From Vibrio sp. UBA2441 (GTDB taxonomy: Bacteria; Pseudomonadota; Gammaproteobacteria; Enterobacterales; Vibrionaceae), in the NCBI GenBank assembly GCA_002342685.1, contig DDQN01000072.1, positions 91,127 through 155,126 on the forward strand: 64,000 bases of DNA, in the 5' to 3' direction. Below the pieces are notes generated by a model, which did no database searches, was not told the origin of the DNA, and worked only from the letters and a program-made list of their open reading frames with translations. The position numbers and the translations under genes were made by a program. Positions 35,708 to 45,311 of the stretch are shown here, one piece after another. The number at the start of each line of letters is the position of its first letter. The first letter of the stretch is position 1.

Positions 35708-37486
35708 ATGGGGAATACATTTAGTCGTCAGAAAGCGTTACCAATGATGCCGGTACCGGACTTAGATAAAACGTGCCATAGACTTCTTGAATGGGCAGAT
35801 CCGTTACTAACGGAAGAAGAAAAAAACAAAACTGAAAAAGTAATAGCGCAATTTCTCAAGCCCGGTGCTGAAGGAGAAAAATTGCAAAATGAGCTGATAG
35901 AGTGGGGTAGTCGAAATGCTTTGTCGAATTGGTCCGCTCCCGTATGGCGAGACCTATACTTGGAATCTAGAGCTTCTCTAGCGATTAATAGTAATGTTTT
36001 TTACTACATGGAAAGCAAGCTTAATGAAAATACGCGTTCACAAACAAATATAGCGGCCGCACTGATTGTTAGTATTTATAACTTTATTTCTTTGATAGAT
36101 AACGAAAAGCTTAAGGTTGATATGCAAAAAGACTTACCTCTTTGCATGAATCAGTACAACTATATTTTTTCTGCCGTACGAATCCCACATCTTGGGACTG
36201 ATGAGTTTAAGATCTCATCCTGTAGAAAACACATTGTCGTTATGCATAATCAGTGCATTTTTAAAGTTAATATTATTGATGACAAAGGAAATATCAGATC
36301 CCCATCTGCAATAGAGATGGATCTTGATTTCGTTATTTCTAATTCCGAGAAGGGACAAAATTTAGGCCTGCTAACGACTATGCCTAGAGATTCGTGGGCA
36401 AAAAGTAGAAGTAATTTATGTGCGATATCGGCTAATAATAGTGAGTCTCTTACGGTAATAGAAGAAGCTGCGTTTGCCCTGTGTCTGGATGAAAATAGCC
36501 CAGAAGAGATGACAGAAGTCTCTAAACAGTTGCTTCATGGTGATGGAAAGGATCGTTTTTTCGATAAATCGTTACAGTTTATCGTCTTCAAAAATGGTAA
36601 GACCGGAATAAACTACGAACATACTGGTGTCGATGGTTCCGTTATGCTTCGCCTGATAGCGCACATCTATGACACGATTGATAACGTTTCTTTTGATGGC
36701 AGCAACGTATCTACTGGAACAAACCAACCAATGGTTCGAGGTGTCGAAAAAATTGAGTTTGATTTAGACGAAACACTGGTCCAAACGATTCGTTCTGCGG
36801 TGGATTTATTTAGCCAGCATATGGCCAATACTCAAACCAGAGTTTTAAACTTTACTCAGTTTGGTAAAAATCAGATCAAGCAATTTGGCGTGAGCCCTGA
36901 TGCATTTGTCCAATTGGCCTTACAAATGGCTGAATATAAGCTTTATGGGAAGTTATATAGTGCTTATGAAGCTGTGATGACCAGAACGTTTCTCGACGGG
37001 CGCATCGACGTTTTGTATACCGTTTCAGCCGAGTCTTCGGCTTTTGTTCAAAATATGCACTCGTCAGGTTGTAACGCTCAGACTAAAAAAGAGTCACTCG
37101 TTAAAGCGGCGCAAAAGCACGTTGAAAGAGCGAATGAGTGTAGATTTGGTGAAGGGGTTTATTCTCATCTTCTAGCGCTAAAATATTGTCACAAATTAGT
37201 AGGGAAGGATATTGGAATTGATTCGCTTCCAGAGATATTTAATGATAAAGGGTATCAGGCTTTGACCAATAGCGTGGTTTGTACCAGTACGACGTCAGAG
37301 TACGGTGTAGAACTGGCAGGTTACGGGCCAATTGTCGATGATGGCTACGGAATCAGGTATTTTAAACGGAAAGATTCCATTTGTTTCAACATGACCAGTC
37401 GAACCAAAATGCAGAATAACCTTGAGCTGATGCAAACCTACATTGAGCAATCATTGCTTGAAATGGCCGAATTGATGCAGAGTTGA
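35708..37486 (+). CDS. Choline/carnitine O-acyltransferase family enzyme
   Basis: A 592-residue protein of the carnitine/choline acyltransferase family, which is mainly eukaryotic. ATG 35708 follows AAAGGA. The catalytic histidine is about H305 in INYEHTGVDGS. CoA-site sequence is FGKNQIKQFGVSPDAFVQLA, followed by EYKLYGKLYSAYEAVMTRTF; GYGPIVDDGYGIRYF matches the FGPVVPDGYG block. In carnitine acetyltransferase the carboxylate is held by a Thr (in GRTDT) and an Arg (FDRHLLGLK). Here those blocks read GRIDV and VYSHLLALK, so both residues are absent, as in choline acetyltransferase (GRVDN, IDNHFLALR). The gene is divergent from betBA. Choline-type acyl transfer is inferred; the alignment is from memory. 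Confidence 0.85.
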   Translation: MGNTFSRQKALPMMPVPDLDKTCHRLLEWADPLLTEEEKNKTEKVIAQFLKPGAEGEKLQNELIEWGSRNALSNWSAPVWRDLYLESRASLAINSNVFYYMESKLNENTRSQTNIAAALIVSIYNFISLIDNEKLKVDMQKDLPLCMNQYNYIFSAVRIPHLGTDEFKISSCRKHIVVMHNQCIFKVNIIDDKGNIRSPSAIEMDLDFVISNSEKGQNLGLLTTMPRDSWAKSRSNLCAISANNSESLTVIEEAAFALCLDENSPEEMTEVSKQLLHGDGKDRFFDKSLQFIVFKNGKTGINYEHTGVDGSVMLRLIAHIYDTIDNVSFDGSNVSTGTNQPMVRGVEKIEFDLDETLVQTIRSAVDLFSQHMANTQTRVLNFTQFGKNQIKQFGVSPDAFVQLALQMAEYKLYGKLYSAYEAVMTRTFLDGRIDVLYTVSAESSAFVQNMHSSGCNAQTKKESLVKAAQKHVERANECRFGEGVYSHLLALKYCHKLVGKDIGIDSLPEIFNDKGYQALTNSVVCTSTTSEYGVELAGYGPIVDDGYGIRYFKRKDSICFNMTSRTKMQNNLELMQTYIEQSLLEMAELMQS

Positions 37487-37544
37487 TAGTGGATTAATTC
37501 ATTATTATGAGCGTTATGTTAGATACATTTTACATATCACTTTA

Positions 37545-37574
37545 ATGGTGTTGAGTTAATCTGCTCAACGCCAT
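37545..37574 (+). terminator. Hairpin after the acyltransferase gene
   Basis: ATGGTGTTGAG and CTCAACGCCAT form an 11-bp stem (one T-G pair) with an 8-base loop, 58 bases after the stop. No T tract follows, so terminator function is uncertain. Confidence 0.4.
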
Positions 37575-37750
37575 CCTATCTATTCAGATAGACGTTACAA
37601 CGCAACATTAATCTGAATGTTCTGAATATAATGGGGACTTTTGTCTTTCCATTAGATATTTCCACTAAACTTTATCTGCCCCTGTCTTTTTAAATTATCC
37701 CGACTTGAGGTTATTTTCGTTATACTAACGCTAAAAATCAGGGGGGAAAG

Positions 37751-39661
37751 ATGATAGAACAGACGCTAAAGCAATATTTTGGATTTGATACACTGCGGAC
37801 AGGTCAGGCAGAAGTTATCAATCACGTTCTAAATGGACAATCTGCGGCTGCGATATTCCCCACTGGTTCAGGAAAATCACTGTGTTATCAGCTTCCTGCA
37901 CTACAGTTACCACACCTAACTTTAGTTATTTCTCCCTTATTAGCGTTAATGAAAGATCAGCTTGAATTTTTGCATTCCAAGGGAATTTCGGCCGCTAGTA
38001 TCGACTCAATGCAAGATAGAGAAACTACGCAGAGGATCATGCAACAAGCCAGAAATGGTGAGCTTAAGATCTTGATGATTTCAGTGGAGCGATTAAAAAA
38101 TGAACGCTTCCGTAATTTTATATCTCAGGTACCTATTTCAATGATGGTCGTTGATGAAGCTCACTGTATCTCTGAGTGGGGGCATAATTTCCGGCCTGAC
38201 TATCTAAAACTTCCTTACTATCGCAATCTCCTCAATATTCCTCAGGTGTTGCTGTTGACTGCAACGGCAACACCACAAGTTATTGAGGATATGAGTGCTA
38301 AGTTCTCTATAGGTAAAGAGGCAATTACAGTTACTGGATTCTATAGGCCTAACCTCGCGATTAAGGTCATTCCATGTGATGAAGATAGTAAGTTCTCTAG
38401 GCTGCTTAACGAAATTAACAGCACGGCAGAAGCACCGACCATTGTCTATGTAACCCTGCAAAAGACAGCGGAAACCATAGCTAACAAACTTACTCAAAGT
38501 GGTATTAAAGCTACGGCCTATCATGCTGGATTGAAAAACGACGTAAGAGAATCAATTCAACAACAATTTATGCGGGGCGTGTCTCCGTGTATTGTGGCTA
38601 CAATCGCTTTCGGTATGGGTATAGATAAGTCCAATATTCGTAAAGTGATTCATTTTGATTTACCTAAATCAATTGAAAACTACTCGCAGGAAATTGGTCG
38701 CGCTGGCAGAGATGGTGAACGTTCAGAATGTACTATCCTAGCCAACACTCATGGTTTAAATGTGTTGGAAAACTTCGTTTATGGCGATACTCCAGATAAA
38801 ACCGCGATTGACCATGTCGTAGACCAAATCTACAGCTCTGAAGAGAGCTGGGAAGTTATACTCAACCAACTGTCTCGTGATAGTAATATCCGTCAACTAC
38901 CATTAAAAACCCTGCTGGTCTATTTAGAGCTCAATAACGTGATTCAATCTCAATACAGTTATTTTGCGGACTATCGATTTAAACTGGTTTGGGAGCAAAA
39001 TAAAATCATAGCGCAGTTTCAGGGAGAGAGAAGATCATTTGTTGAGGCAATTTTCCAATGTTCGCCAAAAGCTCGACTCTGGCAAAGTGTGGACTTTGAA
39101 GCGCTTTGGGTTTCTCATCACGCCGAGCGAAAACGCGTGATCGCTGCCATTGACTACTTTGATGAAAAAGGCTGGATTGAATTAGAAAGCAAACAAATTA
39201 CCGATGTTTATAAGGTTATCGATACTCAGATAGCAAAACCGGAGTTAGTTGATACGCTTTATAACCTGTTTGATAAAAAAGAGAAAAACGAGATCACTAG
39301 GATCCATAACATGATCAGTTTATTTCAAAGTGAACAGTGCTTGAGTTATTCCCTTGCCAGTTATTTTGCGGATACAAACGCGCCTGAGCGATGTAACCAC
39401 TGCTCAGTATGCGATGGATCTATTGCTCAATTACCCGGACAAGAATACCAAACAGTGGATACTGATCAACTCTTACTCTGGGCAAAACCGTACATTAAAG
39501 CAAACGGGAAGCCATTATCAAGTAAGGCGTTAAGTCGTTTTTTGTGTGGAATTACGTCTCCGCTCAGCACAAAACTTAAAGCAACTAAAATGGAAGGGTT
39601 CGGTAAACTGGAAATGTACCCCTTTGCTGAAGTCGATCGAAAGCTAAAAGAGGTTTTATAA
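37751..39661 (+). CDS. RecQ-family ATP-dependent DNA helicase
   Basis: A 636-residue superfamily 2 helicase. Motif 0 is FGFDTLRTGQAEVI, Walker A FPTGSGKSLCYQL, Walker B VVDEAHCISEWGHNFRPDY, motif VI ENYSQEIGRAGRDG. The zinc cysteines are C530, C548, C551 and C554. In E. coli RecQ the zinc site follows the helicase core directly, near residues 380-403; here about 180 residues with winged-helix-like character come first and only about 80 residues remain after it, with no clear HRDC domain. It unwinds DNA 3' to 5' in repair or recombination. GGGGGAAAG precedes the ATG. It may be a second RecQ-like paralogue and not RecQ itself. Confidence 0.88.
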   Translation: MIEQTLKQYFGFDTLRTGQAEVINHVLNGQSAAAIFPTGSGKSLCYQLPALQLPHLTLVISPLLALMKDQLEFLHSKGISAASIDSMQDRETTQRIMQQARNGELKILMISVERLKNERFRNFISQVPISMMVVDEAHCISEWGHNFRPDYLKLPYYRNLLNIPQVLLLTATATPQVIEDMSAKFSIGKEAITVTGFYRPNLAIKVIPCDEDSKFSRLLNEINSTAEAPTIVYVTLQKTAETIANKLTQSGIKATAYHAGLKNDVRESIQQQFMRGVSPCIVATIAFGMGIDKSNIRKVIHFDLPKSIENYSQEIGRAGRDGERSECTILANTHGLNVLENFVYGDTPDKTAIDHVVDQIYSSEESWEVILNQLSRDSNIRQLPLKTLLVYLELNNVIQSQYSYFADYRFKLVWEQNKIIAQFQGERRSFVEAIFQCSPKARLWQSVDFEALWVSHHAERKRVIAAIDYFDEKGWIELESKQITDVYKVIDTQIAKPELVDTLYNLFDKKEKNEITRIHNMISLFQSEQCLSYSLASYFADTNAPERCNHCSVCDGSIAQLPGQEYQTVDTDQLLLWAKPYIKANGKPLSSKALSRFLCGITSPLSTKLKATKMEGFGKLEMYPFAEVDRKLKEVL

Positions 39662-39715
39662 CATAGAGGAAAACACTCAATATCTTGGTGTTTTCAGATT
39701 GATGTTAAAAATTAA

Positions 39716-39744
39716 GCCACTCAGCATACGTAGAGTTGAGTGGC
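39716..39744 (-). terminator. Terminator of the ABC_ATPase-family gene
   Basis: GCCACTCA and TGAGTGGC form an 8-bp stem; on the minus strand TTAATTTTTA follows. It lies 15 bases after the stop codon of the gene at 39759. Confidence 0.65.
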
Positions 39745-39758
39745 ATTAATTTAGATTT

Positions 39759-41411
39759 CTAACCGTTATTAAATTGTGCCTTTCTAAATCGGTTCAATAC
39801 CGCCATAACGTCAATGACACGTGGCTGGGCCAAGTCACCATAGTTTGGCATCTTTTCTTTCCAGTTTTCTTCTAGCAGCGATTTAATCTGAGCTGTTGGG
39901 TTTTCTGACCAACCCGGCAGTTGTGCTAGCTGAAACCATACCCAGCCAATTGCATTGACCTGATTACCCGACTCAAGTTGCTCTAGTGCTGTCAGGTCGA
40001 TAAACTCTTTACCAAAACGTAAAGAAACTACCCCTTTGGATGACACTCGGAACTTTCCGTCAGCGAGTACTTTTTGCAATCCGGTAAGGTGTAAAGAACG
40101 AGGTGAAAAACGAACGATAGAATCACTGTTTTCCTGAATTCGTTGAGTTGGGTGTAGTTCTATGACTTGTTTCGCTTTTTCAGATACATCGATAGCTTGA
40201 TAATCATGCATTTGAATAACGGTGTCGGCTACGTCGAGGTAGTCCCCTGAACCACCCATTACGATGATGGTAGACATCGCCATTTCATCACGAAGTTGTC
40301 CAATACGATCAACCAGTGGTGTAATAGGTTCGTCCCCTTTGCTAACCAGTGCCTGCATTCGCTCATCACGAATCATAAAGTTGGTGGCTGATGTATCTTC
40401 ATCAATCAGTAAGCACGACACACCGGACTCGACGGACTCCTGAAGCCAAGCAGCCTGAGATGTGGATCCAGATGCGTCTTGGGTAGAAAAGTCTTCTGTA
40501 CTTTTACCTTGCGGTAAATGATTAATATAGTTGGAGAGGTTGAGTGCATGTACACATCTTCCATCTTCGGCCCGTATTTTCATTGCATCGGGATCCATAA
40601 CGATACCTTCGCGGCCATCGCCAGGAATATGGTTATAGATGGAGCGTTCAATTGCGTTTAGTAACGTTGACTTGCCGTGGAAACCGCCACCGACGATTAA
40701 TGTGATGCCCTTAGGAATACCAAGGCCCTTAATTTTGCCCTGATTAATGGTATCTAGTTCTACCTCTAAGCTTTTTGGTGCTTGGAAAGGAACGGCATTT
40801 TTCATAGGAAGATCACTGTTACCAGCAACTCTTGGTAATAGACTTCCGTTGGCGACAAAGGCAGTAAGGTTTTGTTCGGCCAATTGTTCGCGCAAGGCAT
40901 CTTGATCTTCGATTGTTTTACAATGTTGGATCAAAGCGTCTTTATTTAATTCTCTATCCAGCGTTGACTTACGTATCATCTTTGGCAGATGAAAAGTAAG
41001 AATATTCAACGCTTTCTTCGCAAGAATATTTCGCCCTTCAGCAGGTAAGTTGACTCGAAATCTTAGCTCGATACCATGCTCAGTAAATAATACTGCGGTG
41101 TTATCCAGAACGGTTTGACCAGTAAGAGATATGGATAGGTTATTGTCTTGCTTTGCATATTCAGCAAAGCTTCTGGCGATAAAGTCGCGCGCTGCAATTT
41201 GATAGGAAAGGGACTGTTCTTTTAGCCAGTCCAACCCGGTTAATGACCATGCTCTGGTCGCTCTTAGCCGAGAGGCGCTGGCGTACGGATCACCTTGAAC
41301 ATAATCGATATAAAGATCGTAATCTTCAAAATCGTATTGTCCTTTTATTGTTTGGTAAGCACGGTAATTTTGCTTCTCTAATTTCTTTAGTTTTGCGACT
41401 AAGCGATCCAT
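39759..41411 (-). CDS. P-loop protein of the ABC_ATPase (PF09818-like) family
   Basis: A 550-residue cytoplasmic protein. The start is uncertain between ATG 41411 and ATG 41417; neither has a strong ribosome site. An N-terminal domain (about residues 1-240, opening LVAKLKKLEKQNYRAYQTIK) precedes an ATPase core with Walker A GGGFHGKSTLLNAIE, an SGSTSQAAWLQE stretch and a Walker B-like CLLIDEDTSATNFM, then a short C-terminal region. No membrane partner is present, so it is not a transporter. Proteins of this family are widespread and their role is unknown; RNA or DNA binding has been suggested for relatives. Single gene. Confidence 0.82.
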   Translation of the reverse strand: MDRLVAKLKKLEKQNYRAYQTIKGQYDFEDYDLYIDYVQGDPYASASRLRATRAWSLTGLDWLKEQSLSYQIAARDFIARSFAEYAKQDNNLSISLTGQTVLDNTAVLFTEHGIELRFRVNLPAEGRNILAKKALNILTFHLPKMIRKSTLDRELNKDALIQHCKTIEDQDALREQLAEQNLTAFVANGSLLPRVAGNSDLPMKNAVPFQAPKSLEVELDTINQGKIKGLGIPKGITLIVGGGFHGKSTLLNAIERSIYNHIPGDGREGIVMDPDAMKIRAEDGRCVHALNLSNYINHLPQGKSTEDFSTQDASGSTSQAAWLQESVESGVSCLLIDEDTSATNFMIRDERMQALVSKGDEPITPLVDRIGQLRDEMAMSTIIVMGGSGDYLDVADTVIQMHDYQAIDVSEKAKQVIELHPTQRIQENSDSIVRFSPRSLHLTGLQKVLADGKFRVSSKGVVSLRFGKEFIDLTALEQLESGNQVNAIGWVWFQLAQLPGWSENPTAQIKSLLEENWKEKMPNYGDLAQPRVIDVMAVLNRFRKAQFNNG

Positions 41412-41546
41412 AACCATCAACACTTATTTAAAAATTGCACCAGATTTCGGGCATATTAACTTATAAAGGCGGCGATTATAGGAGACCTTGTAAGATATAG
41501 CAAAAATCAGATGGGTAAACTATCACGATATATCATTCTCACGCCG

Positions 41547-43424
41547 TCAGGAATGAATGCAATGGCTGAATTCTTCGCCAGTCATAGGTTTACCGTACAA
41601 AAACCCTTGCGCGTAATCACACCCCTCGTTCATGACAAATTGCTCTTGATCAATATCTTCTATGCCTTCTATTGTTACATCAAGTTCTAGTCTTTTTGCT
41701 ATTTGCACAATTGAATGAACAATCTCCTTATCATCTTGATTTTCATTAATATTTTTAATAAAACTTTTATCAATTTTGATGCATTTAAACGGATAAGTCT
41801 TTAGGTAGCTAAATGACGCGCAACCAGTGCCAAAATCGTCAAGTGATAATGTCACTCCGAGTTCATGAATTCGAGTTAATGTTTGCTTGGCTAAATACTC
41901 ATTGGAGATTAGGCAGCTTTCTGTGACCTCTATTTCGAGGCATTGAGGCGGAAAATGGTAGGTCTCTAATAGATCTTCTAACTGTGTGAAGAAGTTTTGG
42001 TTTTTTAGTTGTACTGAGGAGACATTAACCGCGATTTTAAAACTTTCCAGTTTATTGGTCCATACGGAAGCATATTCAATGGCTGAGCGTAAGACGAAGT
42101 TACCCACCTCAAAAATTAAACCATTCTGCTCTGCCATTTGAATCAAGTTTTCGTTAGAAATATTGCCAAGTATCGGGTGGTTCCAACGAATTAAAGCCTC
42201 TGCTCCAATCCAATTCCCCGTTTTTAACTCAACTTTTGGCTGAAAGTAAAGAATAAGGTCGTCGTTTCTCACCGCCTGTAAGAGATAGCTTTCTATTTCA
42301 TTTCTATGCTGAAGCAGTTCATTTTGACTGTGTGAATAATAGCTATACTTTTGTCCAGACTCCTTGCAGGAGAACGCCGCTTCATTGGCATAAAAAAGTA
42401 ACTGTTTTGCGTCTTTGGTGTTTTTACTCGTGGATATGCCAATAAAGGTATGTAAATGAATTTTCTCACTGGCGATAGTAAATTCAGAATGGGAAATATC
42501 CAACAATCGGCTGCAAAAATGTTCAATGAACATGTTTAATTTATTCGAATGCACTGCAATTATTATGTTTGAGATACTCGTTCGGGCAGTCAATGAACAT
42601 AAGCAATCTATGTTGCCGATACGCTCTCTGAATGCTATCAAAATATCGCTTAATACCTGTTCACCATGTCGTTCTTGAATTTTTCGACCATTAGAAAATG
42701 CGATGTGAAATACCACTATATCCGAGTGGTCTGTTTTTGTTTCCGCGAGTATCTGACTAATGCTATTGTTGATGGCAAAATGATTGAGAAACCCAGTCGA
42801 TATATCATGATTTTTCTGATAATAAATTTCTTGTTCAGCTTCTCTGCGTTTATCTATCTCCTGGCTTAACGAGTAGTTTAATGTGGCAAGATCTTCAGTT
42901 CGCTTCTTTACCCGTTGAATGAGTTGTTGGTTGAGTTTGACCAATTTAGTTTGCTGAAACAGAATGGTTAATTGCGCTTCAATGGATTCTTTGAAAGACA
43001 GTAATAACTGTTTGTAGGTTTCTGAATGTTGGTTTTCTTTGTTATCTAATAAACAAAGCGTTCCAAAAACAGAGCCATCTGGCCAGCATAGGGGTTGACC
43101 AAGATACGAAATCATTCCTATTTTTGCATCATGGCAACGGCTCCAATGAGGGCTGCTAAGTGCATTTGTAATTTGTAATGGCTGCTTGTTTAAAATGACA
43201 TTGTGACAATAGATATGTTCATCAAATGGTTTTTTTTGGTTTACCTGATAGGGGGGATTTGCTGATTGACTGGCGCAAAAAACTTCTATTGTATCAGGTT
43301 GGTGAAAGCGCATAATCAACGCACTGCTAACGTGTGTTATCTCGGCTAATACGTTAAGTAGCCTTTGCCAATTGCTTTTGACATCGCCTGATACCACCAG
43401 ATTATTGGTATTAATTATAGTCAT
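41547..43424 (-). CDS. GAF - degenerate GGDEF - EAL cyclic-di-GMP protein
   Basis: A 625-residue cytoplasmic protein. ATG 43424 is preferred because AAGGTG precedes it. Residues about 15-155 form a GAF-like sensor, followed by a coiled coil (about 155-205), a GGDEF-like domain whose signature is lost (ARTSISN in its place), and a complete EAL domain: AEALIRWNHP, NVSSVQ, EVTES, DDFGTGCASFSYL, KIDKSF, EGIED. The EAL residues for metal and catalysis appear intact, so cyclic-di-GMP hydrolysis controlled by the GAF domain is likely, while cyclase activity is not. No signal peptide or membrane helices. Confidence 0.88.
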   Translation of the reverse strand: MTIINTNNLVVSGDVKSNWQRLLNVLAEITHVSSALIMRFHQPDTIEVFCASQSANPPYQVNQKKPFDEHIYCHNVILNKQPLQITNALSSPHWSRCHDAKIGMISYLGQPLCWPDGSVFGTLCLLDNKENQHSETYKQLLLSFKESIEAQLTILFQQTKLVKLNQQLIQRVKKRTEDLATLNYSLSQEIDKRREAEQEIYYQKNHDISTGFLNHFAINNSISQILAETKTDHSDIVVFHIAFSNGRKIQERHGEQVLSDILIAFRERIGNIDCLCSLTARTSISNIIIAVHSNKLNMFIEHFCSRLLDISHSEFTIASEKIHLHTFIGISTSKNTKDAKQLLFYANEAAFSCKESGQKYSYYSHSQNELLQHRNEIESYLLQAVRNDDLILYFQPKVELKTGNWIGAEALIRWNHPILGNISNENLIQMAEQNGLIFEVGNFVLRSAIEYASVWTNKLESFKIAVNVSSVQLKNQNFFTQLEDLLETYHFPPQCLEIEVTESCLISNEYLAKQTLTRIHELGVTLSLDDFGTGCASFSYLKTYPFKCIKIDKSFIKNINENQDDKEIVHSIVQIAKRLELDVTIEGIEDIDQEQFVMNEGCDYAQGFLYGKPMTGEEFSHCIHS

Positions 43425-43849
43425 AGAGCACCTTTCCATGTGCGTAGTAATAATGATTTCAAGTACTTCCCATGTACTTAAATTTATTTTATTACTATTA
43501 GTATAATCTAACTGTCTTAATATGCTGAGTTTTGCAAAAATTAGACCTTAAGCTGAAATTCAAACTTGAAGAAAATCCGTTAATCATTGCCAATGGTTTC
43601 TTCTTCTCTTATCTGACCTTTCAATTTAAAAAATAAGCGTAAGAATAGTCACTTAGGTCAAGTTTATAAGACGCAAAGCTGGAGTGGTGGGGCTGTTGTG
43701 ATATCTTGCCCTCTTATGGTGCAGATGTTCACTATTTTACGTACTCTCTACTCAAGTAACTCTCGCTGAACCGCATATTTAAAGATGTATAAACCCTAAA
43801 AATGCTTGCCTGTCTTAGTGAGAAGTCTAGGATTTGTGAAGGAAATAAT
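43425..43849. other. Intergenic region upstream of pepD
   Basis: About 425 bases between divergent genes. No reading frame with a ribosome site, repeat or RNA structure stood out. Promoters of the EAL-protein gene and pepD must lie here. Confidence 0.35.
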
Positions 43850-45307
43850 ATGAATGCAGTTGTTGATAAATTAAGCCCGTCTTTTGCTTACTCTCTGTGG
43901 AAAAATTTTGCCATGATCAGCGAAGTGCCACGTGGATCAGCTAATGAACAAGAGATTGTTCAGCTATTAGTCGATTTTGCTGATAAATATCGGCTGAAAT
44001 GGAAAAAAGATGCAACGGGAAACTTGGTTATATATAAAGAAGCAACTGAAGGAAAAGAGCGTTGTCCGGTGGTTATTTTACAGAGCCATGTTGATATGGT
44101 GACAGAAAAAACAGACCAGAGTCAGCATGATTTTTCTATTGATCCTATCGAGTGGGTCGAGGATGGAGAGTGGATACGCGCAAACGGAACCACATTAGGT
44201 GCCGATGATGGCATTGGTGTTGCTGCGACCATGGCTATTTTACAAAGTACCGATATTTCACACGGTGCTATTGAAGCGTTATTTACTGTCGAAGAAGAGA
44301 CAAGCATGGCTGGTGCCATGGGCGTAGACAGCAACCTTCTCCGGGGGAGAAGGTTAATTAATATTGATTCTGAAGATAGTGATGTCCTCACGGTAGGTTG
44401 CGCTGGTGGCATCAATTTAGATATTTATAAGACTTATTCTTCGGAATCGTTGCCTGAAAGCTATCAGTCTTTTGAAATAACGTTGTCAGGATTAAAAGGA
44501 GGCCATTCCGGTTGTGATATTCATTTGCAACGTGGAAACGCTATCTTTGTCTTAGCCAGAGTCCTAAGAGAACTACAAACTGTTGGCATACGTATTGCCA
44601 ACTTTAAAGGGGGGACTGTCGATAATGCTATTCCCAGAAGTGCGAAAGCGTCTATTGCTGTACCTCTAGAACAAGTTGAAACTTTTAAGAAAAATGTTGA
44701 ACAGATAATCGGCGATATTAAAACTGAGCTGAGAAGTGTTGACCCAACGCTGAACATTAAACTGATTGAATGTGATCCGTTAGGTAGTGTTATAGGCGAG
44801 CAAGAACAATCAAATTGGCTTAAAGCGATGCACGGTTGTTTGAATGGAGTGCTTAGAGTTAGTGATGATTTTGAATTAGTCGTTGAAACTTCGAGTAACC
44901 TAGGTGTGTTTAGTATCGACGATGGCGTTATTCGAGGCGTGTGTTTCGTACGTAGTTTGATCGATTCAGCAACGAGAAACGCTGGTGAGGCGATTGCCGG
45001 CCATTTTGAATTGGCTGGGGCTCAGGTTGAAAGAAGAGGTTTTTTCCCGGGGTGGAAACCTGAACCAAAATCAGAACTGCTTGATCTTATGCATGAACAA
45101 TATAAGAAACTAAATCAGAAAGAGCCAAAGGTTGAAGTAATTCATGCTGCACTCGAATGCGGTATTATTGGTTCAGCTCTGGGTGGAGCAGATATGGTTT
45201 CAATAGGTCCTGATATCATGAATCCTCACTCGCCTGATGAACGAGTAAATGTTGATAGTGTAGATAAATTTTATCGTCTGTTGGTCAGTACGCTAGAAAA
45301 TAGTTAG
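43850..45307 (+). CDS. pepD: Aminoacyl-histidine dipeptidase PepD (peptidase M20C)
   Basis: A 485-residue cytosolic metallopeptidase, the same length as E. coli PepD. ATG 43850 follows GAAGGA; an extension to 43802 is not needed. Metal-site motifs are LQSHVDMVTEK, GADDGIGVAA, VEEETSMAGA and the final NPHSPDERV. It cleaves Xaa-His dipeptides such as carnosine, and cysteinylglycine. It is convergent with fabV and shares its unusual terminator. Confidence 0.95.
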   Translation: MNAVVDKLSPSFAYSLWKNFAMISEVPRGSANEQEIVQLLVDFADKYRLKWKKDATGNLVIYKEATEGKERCPVVILQSHVDMVTEKTDQSQHDFSIDPIEWVEDGEWIRANGTTLGADDGIGVAATMAILQSTDISHGAIEALFTVEEETSMAGAMGVDSNLLRGRRLINIDSEDSDVLTVGCAGGINLDIYKTYSSESLPESYQSFEITLSGLKGGHSGCDIHLQRGNAIFVLARVLRELQTVGIRIANFKGGTVDNAIPRSAKASIAVPLEQVETFKKNVEQIIGDIKTELRSVDPTLNIKLIECDPLGSVIGEQEQSNWLKAMHGCLNGVLRVSDDFELVVETSSNLGVFSIDDGVIRGVCFVRSLIDSATRNAGEAIAGHFELAGAQVERRGFFPGWKPEPKSELLDLMHEQYKKLNQKEPKVEVIHAALECGIIGSALGGADMVSIGPDIMNPHSPDERVNVDSVDKFYRLLVSTLENS

Positions 45308-45311
45308 AACG

